56,021 nt of DNA from Alphaproteobacteria bacterium. GTDB taxonomy: Bacteria; Pseudomonadota; Alphaproteobacteria; Sphingomonadales; Sphingomonadaceae. The position numbers and the translations under genes were made by a program. The notes beneath the pieces were generated by a model. The model saw only the letters and a list, made by a program, of their open reading frames with translations, was not told the DNA's origin and did no database searches. Position 1 is the first letter of the stretch. The number at the start of each line of letters is the position of its first letter. The DNA lies in contig JAUIFP010000007.1 of the NCBI GenBank assembly GCA_030430365.1, forward strand, positions 1 to 56,021. Direction: 5' to 3'. Positions 16,485-24,837 of the stretch are shown here, piece after piece.

Positions 16485-18656
16485 ATGCGTGTTGCCAGAT
16501 ATGGCGTCAGTTTTATCGCGTTGATCGCGCCATGGGGCGCGGCGTTCGCACAGGATTCGCAAACGATCGGAAATCCCGGCGATGAAGATACGATCGTGGT
16601 CACCGGTTTCCAAAACTCGCTGGTCAACCGGCTTCCGATCGATCCGATCGAACTGCCCTTCTCGATCGAGATCATCAATCGGGATGTGATCGAGGAGCGC
16701 GGCTTCTTCAATCCCTTCGATGCGCTTGAGACACTGCCAAACGTCTTCCGGCGGCAGACCGAATTGCTGCCCGGCAGCGGCGGCTACAATATTCGCGGAC
16801 TTGTGGGCTCGGTGCTCACCAATAACAGGCCAGAAGGCGGAAGCCGCGGCGCTGGGCGCCGCGACATATCCTATATCGAGCGGATCGAAGTCGCGAAGGG
16901 ACCCGCATCGATCCTGCTCGGGCCGGTCATTCCCGGCGGCGTCATCAATCAGGTCACGAAATCGCCGATGTCTGGCGACTTTGTGGACGTCACATTGCGT
17001 GGCGGCAGCTTCGGTACAGTTCGCGGCGAAGTCGACGCCAACTTCGGGTCGCTGTCCGATTCCGGCGCGATCGGCTTTCGGATGACCGCAGCTTACGAAG
17101 ACCAGCAGAGCCCGCAGGACCCGGAACACACCGAAACAATCGCGATCCGTCCGGTCGTCGAAGTAAACTTCAGCGAGCGTACGCGTGCCCAGTTCTCGGT
17201 GGCCTATACCAAGCGCGAAGGCGTGCCTGGCTCACGCTTTGCCGTGAATGAAGACGGTTCGATCCCCGACACTATCGAGGACGATACCTATTTTGGCGCA
17301 CCTTCCGAACAGGGCGGCGAAGACCTCTATTACGACGCCGAGCTGCAGCACGAATTCCTCGACAACCTGAAGTTTGTGCTTCGTGGCAGTTATCAGGATG
17401 CGGACTTCGAATATCAGACCAGTCAGGACATCTCCAATTATGACGGTGGCCGCGGCTTCCTTTCCGGTGGCGATGCCACTGACACGATGGCCAGCATATC
17501 CTATTCGCGCGGCTTCCGTAACGAAGACGTGGCCTATGGCGACCTGCAATTACAGGGCGATTTCCAGGCTTTCGGCCTGCAGCAGGATTGGGTGATCGGC
17601 AGTTCCTATCGCTGGACGAAGTTCGCCAATGACTGGGGCTATGGCGGCGCGCTCGGCACGTTAGATATTACCGATCTCAGCAGCGCCGCTGTCGGGACGC
17701 CTGATTTCGATTCAATCGTTTTGAGCCAGTTCCAGGATTTCGAGACCGATCTCTATTCGGTCTATGGTGAGGCAAGCATCCGCCCGTTTGAACCGCTGAC
17801 AATCGTCGCAGGCGTGCGATACGACCGGTTCGAACGTGACGATGCCCGAAACGCCACCTTCACGCGCGACGAAGACGTCACCTACCGGATCGGCGGCACC
17901 TATCAATTGACGGACGGCTTCAATGCTTATGTCAGCTATGCGGAAAGCTTCATCCCGCAGCGCGGCCAGATGATCCTCCCGGGCGAAGACTATACCGATC
18001 CTAATGCGGCGACCGAGACGATCGCTCCGGAAACCGCGACCAATTATGAGGTCGGGCTGAAGGGGCGCCTGTTTGACGGCCGGGTGCGGCTGACCGCGGC
18101 GGCGTTCATGCTGACGCGCCAGAATGTCGCCACTTCCGATCCGAACAACATTCCGGGTGGGCCAGCCTTCGTTGTCGCCACTGGTGAGCAGGAGCACAAC
18201 GGCTTCGAAGTCAGTGCTGACATTGACGTCGCAGAAGGTTTCGATCTCAGCCTGTCCTATGGCTATGTCGATGCCGAAGTCACGAAAGTCATCAATCCCG
18301 GCAATGGGCAGGATGTCGGCGATACGGTGCCATTGACGCCAAGCCACACTTTCAGTGTCTATGGATCCTACACTGTTCCATCCGGGCTTCTGGCGGACCT
18401 GCGTGTTGGTGCCGGCGTGCGCGGGATCACCGAACGGCCGGCGCCGCGCCACGGCATCGTCTATGACGGTTACACGCTTGTCGATGCGAATATCGCCTAT
18501 CCGCTGGGTGATGCGTTCGAGGTGCAGGTCAATGTTCACAACCTGCTCGACAAGGAATACCGCGAGACCGTGGGTTACGACCACGGAACGCCCAGTGCAG
18601 GACACCGCTTCGGCAATCCGCGCACGGCCTATCTCACTTTGCGAGCACACTTCTAG
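16485..18656 (+). CDS. TonB-dependent siderophore receptor (Fiu/FhuE-like)
   Basis: A 723-residue receptor. The signal peptide ends GAAFAQ (about residue 23). It has a TonB-box-like DTIVVTGF, then a plug of the TonB-siderophore subfamily (LPFSIEIINRDVIEERGFFNPFDALETLPNV, YNIRGL, ISYIERIEVAKGPASILLGPVIPGGVINQVTK) and a barrel ending YLTLRAHF. It heads an operon with a TPR-sulfotransferase and the DUF3649-PepSY-DUF3325 set. That membrane set commonly accompanies Fiu-type receptors and is thought to act in iron release from siderophores (known association). The shared Fur-like element before the gene supports iron control. The ligand cannot be read from sequence. Confidence 0.9.
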   Translation: MRVARYGVSFIALIAPWGAAFAQDSQTIGNPGDEDTIVVTGFQNSLVNRLPIDPIELPFSIEIINRDVIEERGFFNPFDALETLPNVFRRQTELLPGSGGYNIRGLVGSVLTNNRPEGGSRGAGRRDISYIERIEVAKGPASILLGPVIPGGVINQVTKSPMSGDFVDVTLRGGSFGTVRGEVDANFGSLSDSGAIGFRMTAAYEDQQSPQDPEHTETIAIRPVVEVNFSERTRAQFSVAYTKREGVPGSRFAVNEDGSIPDTIEDDTYFGAPSEQGGEDLYYDAELQHEFLDNLKFVLRGSYQDADFEYQTSQDISNYDGGRGFLSGGDATDTMASISYSRGFRNEDVAYGDLQLQGDFQAFGLQQDWVIGSSYRWTKFANDWGYGGALGTLDITDLSSAAVGTPDFDSIVLSQFQDFETDLYSVYGEASIRPFEPLTIVAGVRYDRFERDDARNATFTRDEDVTYRIGGTYQLTDGFNAYVSYAESFIPQRGQMILPGEDYTDPNAATETIAPETATNYEVGLKGRLFDGRVRLTAAAFMLTRQNVATSDPNNIPGGPAFVVATGEQEHNGFEVSADIDVAEGFDLSLSYGYVDAEVTKVINPGNGQDVGDTVPLTPSHTFSVYGSYTVPSGLLADLRVGAGVRGITERPAPRHGIVYDGYTLVDANIAYPLGDAFEVQVNVHNLLDKEYRETVGYDHGTPSAGHRFGNPRTAYLTLRAHF

Positions 18657-18663
18657 GAAGCGC

Positions 18664-20133
18664 ATGCGGCAAGCGGGGCAGAGCGAATATGAGGAAGGCG
18701 TCCGTCTCGAACAGACGGGCGACCTTCCTGCCGCGTTTGAAGCCTTTCGCCGTTCGGCCAAAGCAAACCCGGCTATCGCAGCCCCATATCTGGGGCTTGC
18801 GCGGCTGTTGTCGCGCAACCACCAGCGCGCCGAGGCGATAGCATGCCTGGAGCAAGCCGTGGCCCGTGAGCGCCGCAATTCCGCAGCTCTCGTCCTGCTG
18901 GGGCAGACGCTGGCCGACAGCGGCCAGCTCGACAGGGCGGAGCAGGCGTTCCGCGCCGTCCTCGAATTCGAACCGGCCTCGGCACGCGCGCTTCTCGGCC
19001 TGGCCTCGATCTGCGAGGACAGGGGCGACCGGACCGAAGCGGTCAACACTTACGTCCGGCTGCTGAACGCCCACCCCGATTTTCCCGAGGGCATGGCCGG
19101 CCTGCTCGCCGTGGCAGAGGGCGATGCGCTCGGCGCTGCCATCGTCCAAGCCCGCGACCGAATGGAAAGCGCCAACGAGCGCGGCCGTGCGTTGATCGGT
19201 TATGCGCTGGGAAAGGCATGTTCGCGAACGGGACGGCATGAAGAAGCGTTCGCCGCATTGGCTGCGGCCAATACGGCCAGGCAAGATGAAGCCGGCGTGT
19301 TTGACCGCGAAGCTTTCGATCGGCGTATCGATCGATTGATAGAGATATTCTCACCAACCTTCTTCGCGGAGCGGGCAGGCTGGGGCGTTGCAAGTGAACG
19401 GCCCGTTTTCATTGTGGGCATGCCGCGTTCGGGCACGACGCTGACGGAGCAGATCCTTTCCGGCCATCCCGATATTCACGGCGTCGGCGAGCTGGACTTC
19501 CTGGCCGATCTGGCAACGGCGCTTCCCGACAGGCTGGGCCGCACCGATCCACCGTGGCCGCTCGCGGCGCTCGATCTTACGCGCGATGGCGCCGAGGATG
19601 TGGGCCACGAATATCTCGCTCGCATTGGCAAGCTAGCTCCGGCGGAGGCGGGCCGGATCGTCGACAAACAGCCGCTCAACTTTTGGACCCTGGGTCTTAT
19701 CGCCCTGGTGCTGCCTAACGCCCGGATCGTCGATTGCCGCCGCGACATTCGCGATTGCGGCCTGTCGATATACGCCGAGAACTTCACACACGAGCAACGC
19801 TGGGCGACCGGGCTCGACGATATCGCGCATTATTGGCGCGGCTACCGGAGGCTGATGGAGCATTGGCGTTCGGTGACGGGTCTGCAGATTTTAGACATGC
19901 ATTACGAAGCTCTGGTGGGCGACCTCGAAGGCCAGGCCCGATCGCTCCTGGAATTTCTTGGTGTGGGGTGGAATCCGTCCGTCCTCGACTTTCACGAGGC
20001 CGGACGCACGGTTCAGACGCCTAGTCGCTGGCAGGTCCGCAAGCCGATATATACATCTTCCAGCGGCCGTTGGCGTCACTACGAAAGCCATCTGGGCCCG
20101 CTGATTGCCGCTGCGGATGATGCCCGTGGCTAG
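18664..20133 (+). CDS. TPR-repeat sulfotransferase family protein
   Basis: A 489-residue protein. Residues 1-200 are tetratricopeptide-like helical pairs (YEEGVRLEQTGDLPAAFEAFRRSAKANP; ALVLLGQTLADSGQLDRAEQAFRAVLEFEP). Residues 246-480 are a PAPS-dependent sulfotransferase domain with the 5'-phosphosulfate loop VFIVGMPRSGTTLTE (248-262) and the C-terminal QVRKPIYTSSSGRWRHYE. No signal peptide is present, so it is cytoplasmic. The ATG is 7 bases after the receptor stop and the 3' end overlaps the next gene, placing it inside a siderophore-receptor operon. The substrate is unknown; sulfation of a protein, a peptide or the siderophore is speculation. A second copy is at 47557. Confidence 0.88.
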   Translation: MRQAGQSEYEEGVRLEQTGDLPAAFEAFRRSAKANPAIAAPYLGLARLLSRNHQRAEAIACLEQAVARERRNSAALVLLGQTLADSGQLDRAEQAFRAVLEFEPASARALLGLASICEDRGDRTEAVNTYVRLLNAHPDFPEGMAGLLAVAEGDALGAAIVQARDRMESANERGRALIGYALGKACSRTGRHEEAFAALAAANTARQDEAGVFDREAFDRRIDRLIEIFSPTFFAERAGWGVASERPVFIVGMPRSGTTLTEQILSGHPDIHGVGELDFLADLATALPDRLGRTDPPWPLAALDLTRDGAEDVGHEYLARIGKLAPAEAGRIVDKQPLNFWTLGLIALVLPNARIVDCRRDIRDCGLSIYAENFTHEQRWATGLDDIAHYWRGYRRLMEHWRSVTGLQILDMHYEALVGDLEGQARSLLEFLGVGWNPSVLDFHEAGRTVQTPSRWQVRKPIYTSSSGRWRHYESHLGPLIAAADDARG

Positions 20134-20428
20134 ACGGGTCGGATACGGCATCGTGATGGCCCTGCGGTTCTTCGCGATTTGCGTGATAGGATGGTTCCTC
20201 GCCTCTGGCGTAGCGGGCCTCGCGGGCATCGCTCTCCACGCCGTGGGCGTTCCGCTGTCAGATGGCATGCTGGCAACCTCATTGCTGAGCTACATCTTCT
20301 ATATCGTCATAGTCATTTGGGGCTTTGTGGACCGCACCAGCATCTGGCGGCCGCTCACGGTCGTGGGCCTGGCTGCACTTACGATCATGGCGGCGGGCGC
20401 GCTGGCGCCGGGAGTGCTCGACACATGA
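20117..20428 (+). CDS. DUF3649-like small inner-membrane protein
   Basis: A 103-residue protein with three hydrophobic segments (about residues 15-38, 50-70 and 78-98) and the spacing of DUF3649 iron-uptake-associated proteins. Several starts are possible (ATG 20117 or 20120, GTG 20126; a TTG lies at 20105), all overlapping the end of the sulfotransferase gene. The stop overlaps the ATG of the PepSY gene. In many bacteria DUF3649, PepSY-TM and DUF3325 genes follow TonB-siderophore receptor genes, as here. The molecular function is unknown; assignment rests on topology, size and context. Confidence 0.72.
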   Translation: MMPVARRVGYGIVMALRFFAICVIGWFLASGVAGLAGIALHAVGVPLSDGMLATSLLSYIFYIVIVIWGFVDRTSIWRPLTVVGLAALTIMAAGALAPGVLDT

Positions 20429-22062
20429 GCGAGAGCAAACCCGGTTTCCGTCCCGCGATGACCTGGCTGCACAGCTGGGCCGGGCTAGTTCTCGGCCTGC
20501 TTCTGATGACGATCTGGTGGACGGGGACGCTTTCCGTTTTCGACAAGGAAATCGATCGCTGGATGCAGCCAGAAACGCGCATCGCGGCCCCTGAGCAGAG
20601 GATCAGCGCAGATGCGATTGTCGAGCGCGTGCTGACGGAGCGACCCGACGGCACTCTTTCCTCATTGCTGATCTATTTGCCCGAGGAGCGCGTCCCGTTC
20701 TACGAGGTTCACGCCGAGTTCGAGAACGCGGAAAGTTACCGCGGACGGCTGCATCCCGGTACGGGCGAGGAACTGGGTGATGAAGTATCGCTGGCCGCGT
20801 CGGGCTTTCTATATCCGATGCACTACAGGCTTCATTCGGGCGCGGTCGGCTATATCGCGGTCGCTCTCGCCACGTTTATGATGATGGTTCTGCTCGTGAC
20901 CGGCGTGGTCATCCATCGCAAGATTTTCACCGATTTCTTCACGTTCAGGGCAAACCGGAAGTCACGGAGATCTACTCTCGATCTCCACAATGTCACCGGC
21001 ACCATCTTTCTCCCGTTCCATTTCCTTATCTGCCTTTCCGGCTTTGCAATTTTCGCAGGCTGGTACGCCTCCATTCCCTTGTCTTTCGTCCAGCTCGCGG
21101 ACCCTGAAAATCGTGCCGTCGAGCTGTTCTATGCCGCTGACAACGATGCCTATTACAGCCGTGAAGCGGCAGGTGAGCCTGCTGAGATGCTTGCGATGGC
21201 GCCAATGGTCGCGCAGGCCGAGACGATATGGAGGGACCGCTACGGCGTGGAAGCCAAGGCAGACCGGATCGACGTGACCCATTACGGCGACGCCAATGCC
21301 GTTGTGGAGGTGCGCAGGCATTTCCCGTCCAACCGGACCGAGGCGCATCGCGACAGCATAAACTTCGACGGAGCGACTGGCGCTGTATTGACCAATTTCG
21401 AGGCTTCGCCGCTGCGCAAAACACGCACCTGGCTCGAAGGATTTCACCAGGTTCGTTTCGATCATTGGCCGATACGCTGGCTGTATCTTGTGGCAGGATT
21501 GTCGGGCTGCGTGCTGATCGGCACCGGTTTTCTTTTCTGGGCCGCATCCCGGCGCAGGAAGGAAGCCGCGCAGCCCTTCAAGGTCAGGCTGGTCGATACG
21601 ATCGCGGTCGGATCGATAACCGGCCTCGTCTTGGCAACCGGCGCCTTCCTCGTCGTAAACCGGGTGCTGCCCCTCGACGCCGCCGCGTTAGGCATTGAGC
21701 GTGCCGGACTGGAGGTGCGCTGTTTCTTCTATGTCTGGCTGCTGACTTTCGTCCACGCCGCCATACGCAAACAGCGCGCCTGGATGGAGCAATGCCGGGC
21801 AATCGCCGTCCTGGCAGTCTCGGCAGTCGCCCTAAACTGGCTGACGACGGGCGATCACCTGCTTGCCGCGATTGGAAAGGACTTGTGGCCGATCGTCGGT
21901 GTGGATCTGTCGCTGCTCTCTACGGCGCTGATCGCCGCGCTTGCGGCTGGCCGGCTGAGGAGCAAGATGCGCCAGGTAGAGGAAGCGGCAGTGGCTACTC
22001 ATCGCCGGGATATGGGTTCGCCTTCAGGTGCTGCCGGAACAGTAGCTAATCGGGCGGAGTAG
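20425..22062 (+). CDS. PepSY-associated TM-helix protein, siderophore-iron reductase-like
   Basis: A 545-residue inner-membrane protein. An N-terminal helix (WLHSWAGLVLGLLLMTIWWTGTLSVFDKEIDRW), a periplasmic loop, two more helices around 152-175 and 198-220, a second PepSY-like periplasmic region (ADRIDVTHYGDANAVVEV...SINFDGATGAVL), then four C-terminal helices. Conserved histidines near helix ends (LHSW, MHYRLHSG, LHNVTGTIFLPFHFLI, FHQVRFDHWP) fit haem-binding PepSY proteins such as PiuB/FoxB, which help reduce and release siderophore iron. It is coupled to the preceding gene by ATGA. A broad role in iron use is likely; the exact chemistry is inferred. Confidence 0.85.
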   Translation: MSESKPGFRPAMTWLHSWAGLVLGLLLMTIWWTGTLSVFDKEIDRWMQPETRIAAPEQRISADAIVERVLTERPDGTLSSLLIYLPEERVPFYEVHAEFENAESYRGRLHPGTGEELGDEVSLAASGFLYPMHYRLHSGAVGYIAVALATFMMMVLLVTGVVIHRKIFTDFFTFRANRKSRRSTLDLHNVTGTIFLPFHFLICLSGFAIFAGWYASIPLSFVQLADPENRAVELFYAADNDAYYSREAAGEPAEMLAMAPMVAQAETIWRDRYGVEAKADRIDVTHYGDANAVVEVRRHFPSNRTEAHRDSINFDGATGAVLTNFEASPLRKTRTWLEGFHQVRFDHWPIRWLYLVAGLSGCVLIGTGFLFWAASRRRKEAAQPFKVRLVDTIAVGSITGLVLATGAFLVVNRVLPLDAAALGIERAGLEVRCFFYVWLLTFVHAAIRKQRAWMEQCRAIAVLAVSAVALNWLTTGDHLLAAIGKDLWPIVGVDLSLLSTALIAALAAGRLRSKMRQVEEAAVATHRRDMGSPSGAAGTVANRAE

Positions 22063-22067
22063 GCGCG

Positions 22068-22412
22068 ATGGGATCACTTCTTCTCCTGGGCGTCTCGGCG
22101 CTCCTTGCCTTGGCAGGCTGCACACTGCTCGCGCTGAACCAGAAACAGCACGTCGCGACCGTTCTCGGGCGGGGGGCGCAACCTCCACTCGGCAAAGCGA
22201 CACCAGCCACCGGCTGGCTGTTGCTAGCACTTGCCTTGATACCGAGTATGCTGGGTGACAGGCCGGGATTTGCCGTGCTCTATTGGCTGCTGGCGATTTT
22301 CGGATCCGCACTGACTGTGGTCATGCTGATTGCTTTCAAGCCGGGTTGGCTCAAGAATGCCGTCGTGCCTCTCGTATCGAAGCCAGAGATGAAAAGCCGC
22401 AGCGTTGAGTAG
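22068..22412 (+). CDS. DUF3325 family small membrane protein
   Basis: A 114-residue protein with three or four hydrophobic segments and the DUF3325 pattern (LALAGCTLLALNQKQHVATVLG, then GWLLLALALIPSM and a final helix before KPGWLK). It starts 5 bases after the PepSY gene stop and is the last gene of the siderophore receptor operon. DUF3325 proteins commonly occur with PepSY-TM and DUF3649 proteins; function unknown. A short imperfect hairpin (CTGCC-TT-GGCAG, 22420-22431) lies between it and the convergent Rieske gene. Confidence 0.75.
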   Translation: MGSLLLLGVSALLALAGCTLLALNQKQHVATVLGRGAQPPLGKATPATGWLLLALALIPSMLGDRPGFAVLYWLLAIFGSALTVVMLIAFKPGWLKNAVVPLVSKPEMKSRSVE

Positions 22413-22478
22413 TCCTCAGCTGCCTTGGCAGGGTAAGCTCTGACAAGCGGAGACGAGTTGCCGATTGATGGACTACAT

Positions 22479-23549
22479 CTATCCAGTCGTCGCGGGCTCT
22501 CCCGCTTGCTCTGCTGCGATAAGCTTTTGAAGGGTGCGTCTGGCGCGAACTGCGCCGTTATCTCCGCGCAGCAAAAGCGGGGACAAATCCCAGAAGTCCT
22601 CACCGTCCATCATTTCGAATTGCGCAGCGATCATCGGCTTGTCTTCCATTTCGAATGCAGCTGCAAAATTCTCTTTGACGGCATCCTTGAATTCCTGCGG
22701 CTTGGTCCTGTCGACGGCGACGATCCAGAAGTAGAAAGTGGCTCGCTCGCTTTCGGGAGTGAAAATGTGAATTGAGGGGATCTGTTCGGCCTGTTCTCTC
22801 CGCTCGCCTGGATTGGCCGAGAAGACATCGACGCACATCGCAGCCGGGGCGTCCCACCGAACATCGACCCAATGGTCCTGATTTTTTCCAACCCTGCCGA
22901 TCACGTTCTGCGTCATTTCCGACGGCAGATCGTTGGCTTTGAAGAGGCGGGCCCATACCTGATTGCCCTCCTGCGTGAAGGTGCGGTCGCCATCCAGGAA
23001 GATCGGTGCCTTTAGCGATGGGTGCAGATATTCCGCGTGAGTTAGATCCAGTATATTGTCGCTGTAGAGTTCATAGTGGCCGACGCCGTAGATTGTGCCG
23101 GTCAGAAATTCGAACTTTGGATTTTCCATGAAATCGAACTTCGGCAGTAACGCCGGATCAGTGCGATCGTGTTCCCCCATCCAGAGGAAGATCATCCCGT
23201 AATGGATGGTCAGTGGATAGGAGGGAACACTGACATTGGGCAGGCCCTTGTCATGCGGGTTGAAGGCACATTTGCCGTCCGGGCCAAAGTGAAGCCCGTG
23301 ATAAGGGCACTCCACGGCATTGCCGCAGACCTTTCCCAGTCTGAGCGGTGCGAAGCGGTGCGGACAACGGGCACCGATTGCGGCAAGGTCTCCGTCCTGC
23401 GTCCGATAGACTATAATTCTCTCGCCAAGGATTGTTCGGGAAAAAATCTCGTCTCCGACCTCGTTTTCCCATGCGATGGGATACCAGGCATTGCGCAGAA
23501 ATTCGTGGCTCTTGCAGGACGGTGCTCTTCCAGCTTCCAAAATTGTCAT
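22479..23549 (-). CDS. Rieske non-haem iron oxygenase (vanillate O-demethylase oxygenase-like)
   Basis: A 356-residue oxygenase alpha subunit. The Rieske [2Fe-2S] ligands are Cys62, His64, Cys81 and His84 (CPHRFAPL, CPYHGLHF). The mononuclear-iron motif is D168-x2-H171-x4-H176 (NILDLTHAEYLHP). Length and domain order fit the VanA/DdmC group, which oxidatively demethylates or hydroxylates aromatic substrates. No reductase or ferredoxin gene is near, so electrons come from elsewhere. It follows an AraC gene on the same strand, with a separate 154-bp promoter region containing a GCGACA motif. The substrate cannot be assigned. Confidence 0.9.
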   Translation of the reverse strand: MTILEAGRAPSCKSHEFLRNAWYPIAWENEVGDEIFSRTILGERIIVYRTQDGDLAAIGARCPHRFAPLRLGKVCGNAVECPYHGLHFGPDGKCAFNPHDKGLPNVSVPSYPLTIHYGMIFLWMGEHDRTDPALLPKFDFMENPKFEFLTGTIYGVGHYELYSDNILDLTHAEYLHPSLKAPIFLDGDRTFTQEGNQVWARLFKANDLPSEMTQNVIGRVGKNQDHWVDVRWDAPAAMCVDVFSANPGERREQAEQIPSIHIFTPESERATFYFWIVAVDRTKPQEFKDAVKENFAAAFEMEDKPMIAAQFEMMDGEDFWDLSPLLLRGDNGAVRARRTLQKLIAAEQAGEPATTG

Positions 23550-23651
23550 GGCCGTTCCTCAGAAGTTTCTGTTCGAAATGTGAACTCGAGGATCGGATAG
23601 CGCGGCTGCCCAGACGGGTCTTGCTTAGGGGCGCCCGGGATTTGAAAATTC

Positions 23652-23668
23652 GCGACAGGTGTTTTTGG
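23652..23668 (+). promoter_or_regulatory. GCGACA-type motif before the first Rieske gene
   Basis: GCGACA (23652-23657) is followed after three bases by GTTTTTGG (23661-23668). The region between the sulfatase and AraC2 genes has GCGACA followed after one base by GTTTTTG (38205-38218). Both lie beside AraC and Rieske genes. A weak single copy of the TTCG-N5-CGAA operator (23572-23584, one mismatch, no partner at 19 bp) is also in this gap. AraC binding is inferred. Confidence 0.4.
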
Positions 23669-23703
23669 CGGGGTCGACCCGGCGCTCTTCCTGGACTGCT
23701 TGG

Positions 23704-24693
23704 CTAGTGAACAGGAGGGGTGCCCCGATATTTACTTGGGGCGACGCCATAGCGCGCAAGGAAGCTCCTGCTGAAGTGGCTTACATCGTTGAAACCAGAA
23801 GCGAACGCAGCTTCTGTAACTCGGCCAACTTGCGACTGGCGCGAAGAGGCGCATATCAGGTTCGCGGCATGGTCGAGGCGTCGCTTGAGCAGGAACCTGC
23901 GTGGAGTCTCGGAAATATCCAGAAAGGCACGTTGCAGGTGGCGCTGGCTGACATCCAGCTGTTCGGCAACGCCTGCAATCGTCAATTCTGAATTCTCCAG
24001 ATGGCGCATCATGTAATTGATCGCCGCGCGGCGCACCGCTTCTCTCGTCTTGCAGGCCGCTCTCCAGGCGGCGACTTTCGTATTGCTGGCATAGAGCAGA
24101 GCGAGCCCGTCAACGATGAGGCCTGAAAGTGTGGGCGCCATCTCGGCATAATCTTCACTTTGCAAGGTCTGATGGGCGCCGCGAATGAGGTTGCAGCACA
24201 TTGCGACCGCCGGATTGCTGGCGGGAAAAGTTGCCTCGAGCAACTGCTGGGGATCTTCGACCTTGCCTGCCAGTGACGAAAACGGGACTTTGACCATCAG
24301 CAGATCGAGATGGCCGCGCGATGTGTGGACCCACGGCTTGGTGAGATCGCGAATGACGATGTCGCCCGTGGAAATGAAGGAATGATCGTGATTTTGGCTG
24401 AAGCGTGAACTCCCACTTTCATGCAAGAGCACCAGCAGAGCGTCTCGCTCGGGGGAAGACCAGCCACTCACTCCAGCAGTTCCGCCGGACGCCGATGCGG
24501 CCGTGGAGCGCAGACGCATAATGCCCAATGGGCCGCACTCTACTCTTCGCAATCGGGCAGTGAACTCGTCGCGGTCCAGCGGATCGACGACCAGCCGGCC
24601 TATAGTTTCGCTACCGAAGTCGTTCCACCGCTGCAGACGCTGTCTGCGGCGGACCGAGTCGGTCTTAAACTCCTCCCAATTGGGGAATCCCAT
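23704..24693 (-). CDS. AraC-family transcriptional regulator (paralogue of the one at 38351)
   Basis: A 329-residue regulator. An N-terminal ligand-binding-like domain (about 15-200, AraC-binding-like type) precedes a double helix-turn-helix domain (about 225-325) with AINYMMRHLENSELTIAGVAEQLDVSQRHLQRAFL and ending DVSHFSRSFLARYGVAPSKYR. It is clearly paralogous to the regulator at 38351-39382 (shared QRWN-xx-GSETL/I, RDLxxPWxH, DVSHFSRSF-xxRYGV). It lies upstream of the first Rieske gene on the same strand, which it probably controls. The effector is unknown. Confidence 0.88.
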   Translation of the reverse strand: MGFPNWEEFKTDSVRRRQRLQRWNDFGSETIGRLVVDPLDRDEFTARLRRVECGPLGIMRLRSTAASASGGTAGVSGWSSPERDALLVLLHESGSSRFSQNHDHSFISTGDIVIRDLTKPWVHTSRGHLDLLMVKVPFSSLAGKVEDPQQLLEATFPASNPAVAMCCNLIRGAHQTLQSEDYAEMAPTLSGLIVDGLALLYASNTKVAAWRAACKTREAVRRAAINYMMRHLENSELTIAGVAEQLDVSQRHLQRAFLDISETPRRFLLKRRLDHAANLICASSRQSQVGRVTEAAFASGFNDVSHFSRSFLARYGVAPSKYRGTPPVH

Positions 24694-24837
24694 TTGCCTT
24701 TCCTCTCGTCTCCCGCCGCTTTTATCGGGCCCTTATTTGGGGGCTTTCGAAGGAAGCTACCGCGAGCGCGCTCAATTGACAAATGACTGAGAGACCGCCC
24801 CGTAGCGTGCTCTTCCACCTGATGTTTCGTCTTTGCT

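Noticed and set aside
23572-23584. TTCG-AAATG-TGAA before the first Rieske gene as a fourth IclR operator
   Set aside because: It has one arm mismatch and, unlike the three other sites, no partner palindrome at 19 bp on either side.
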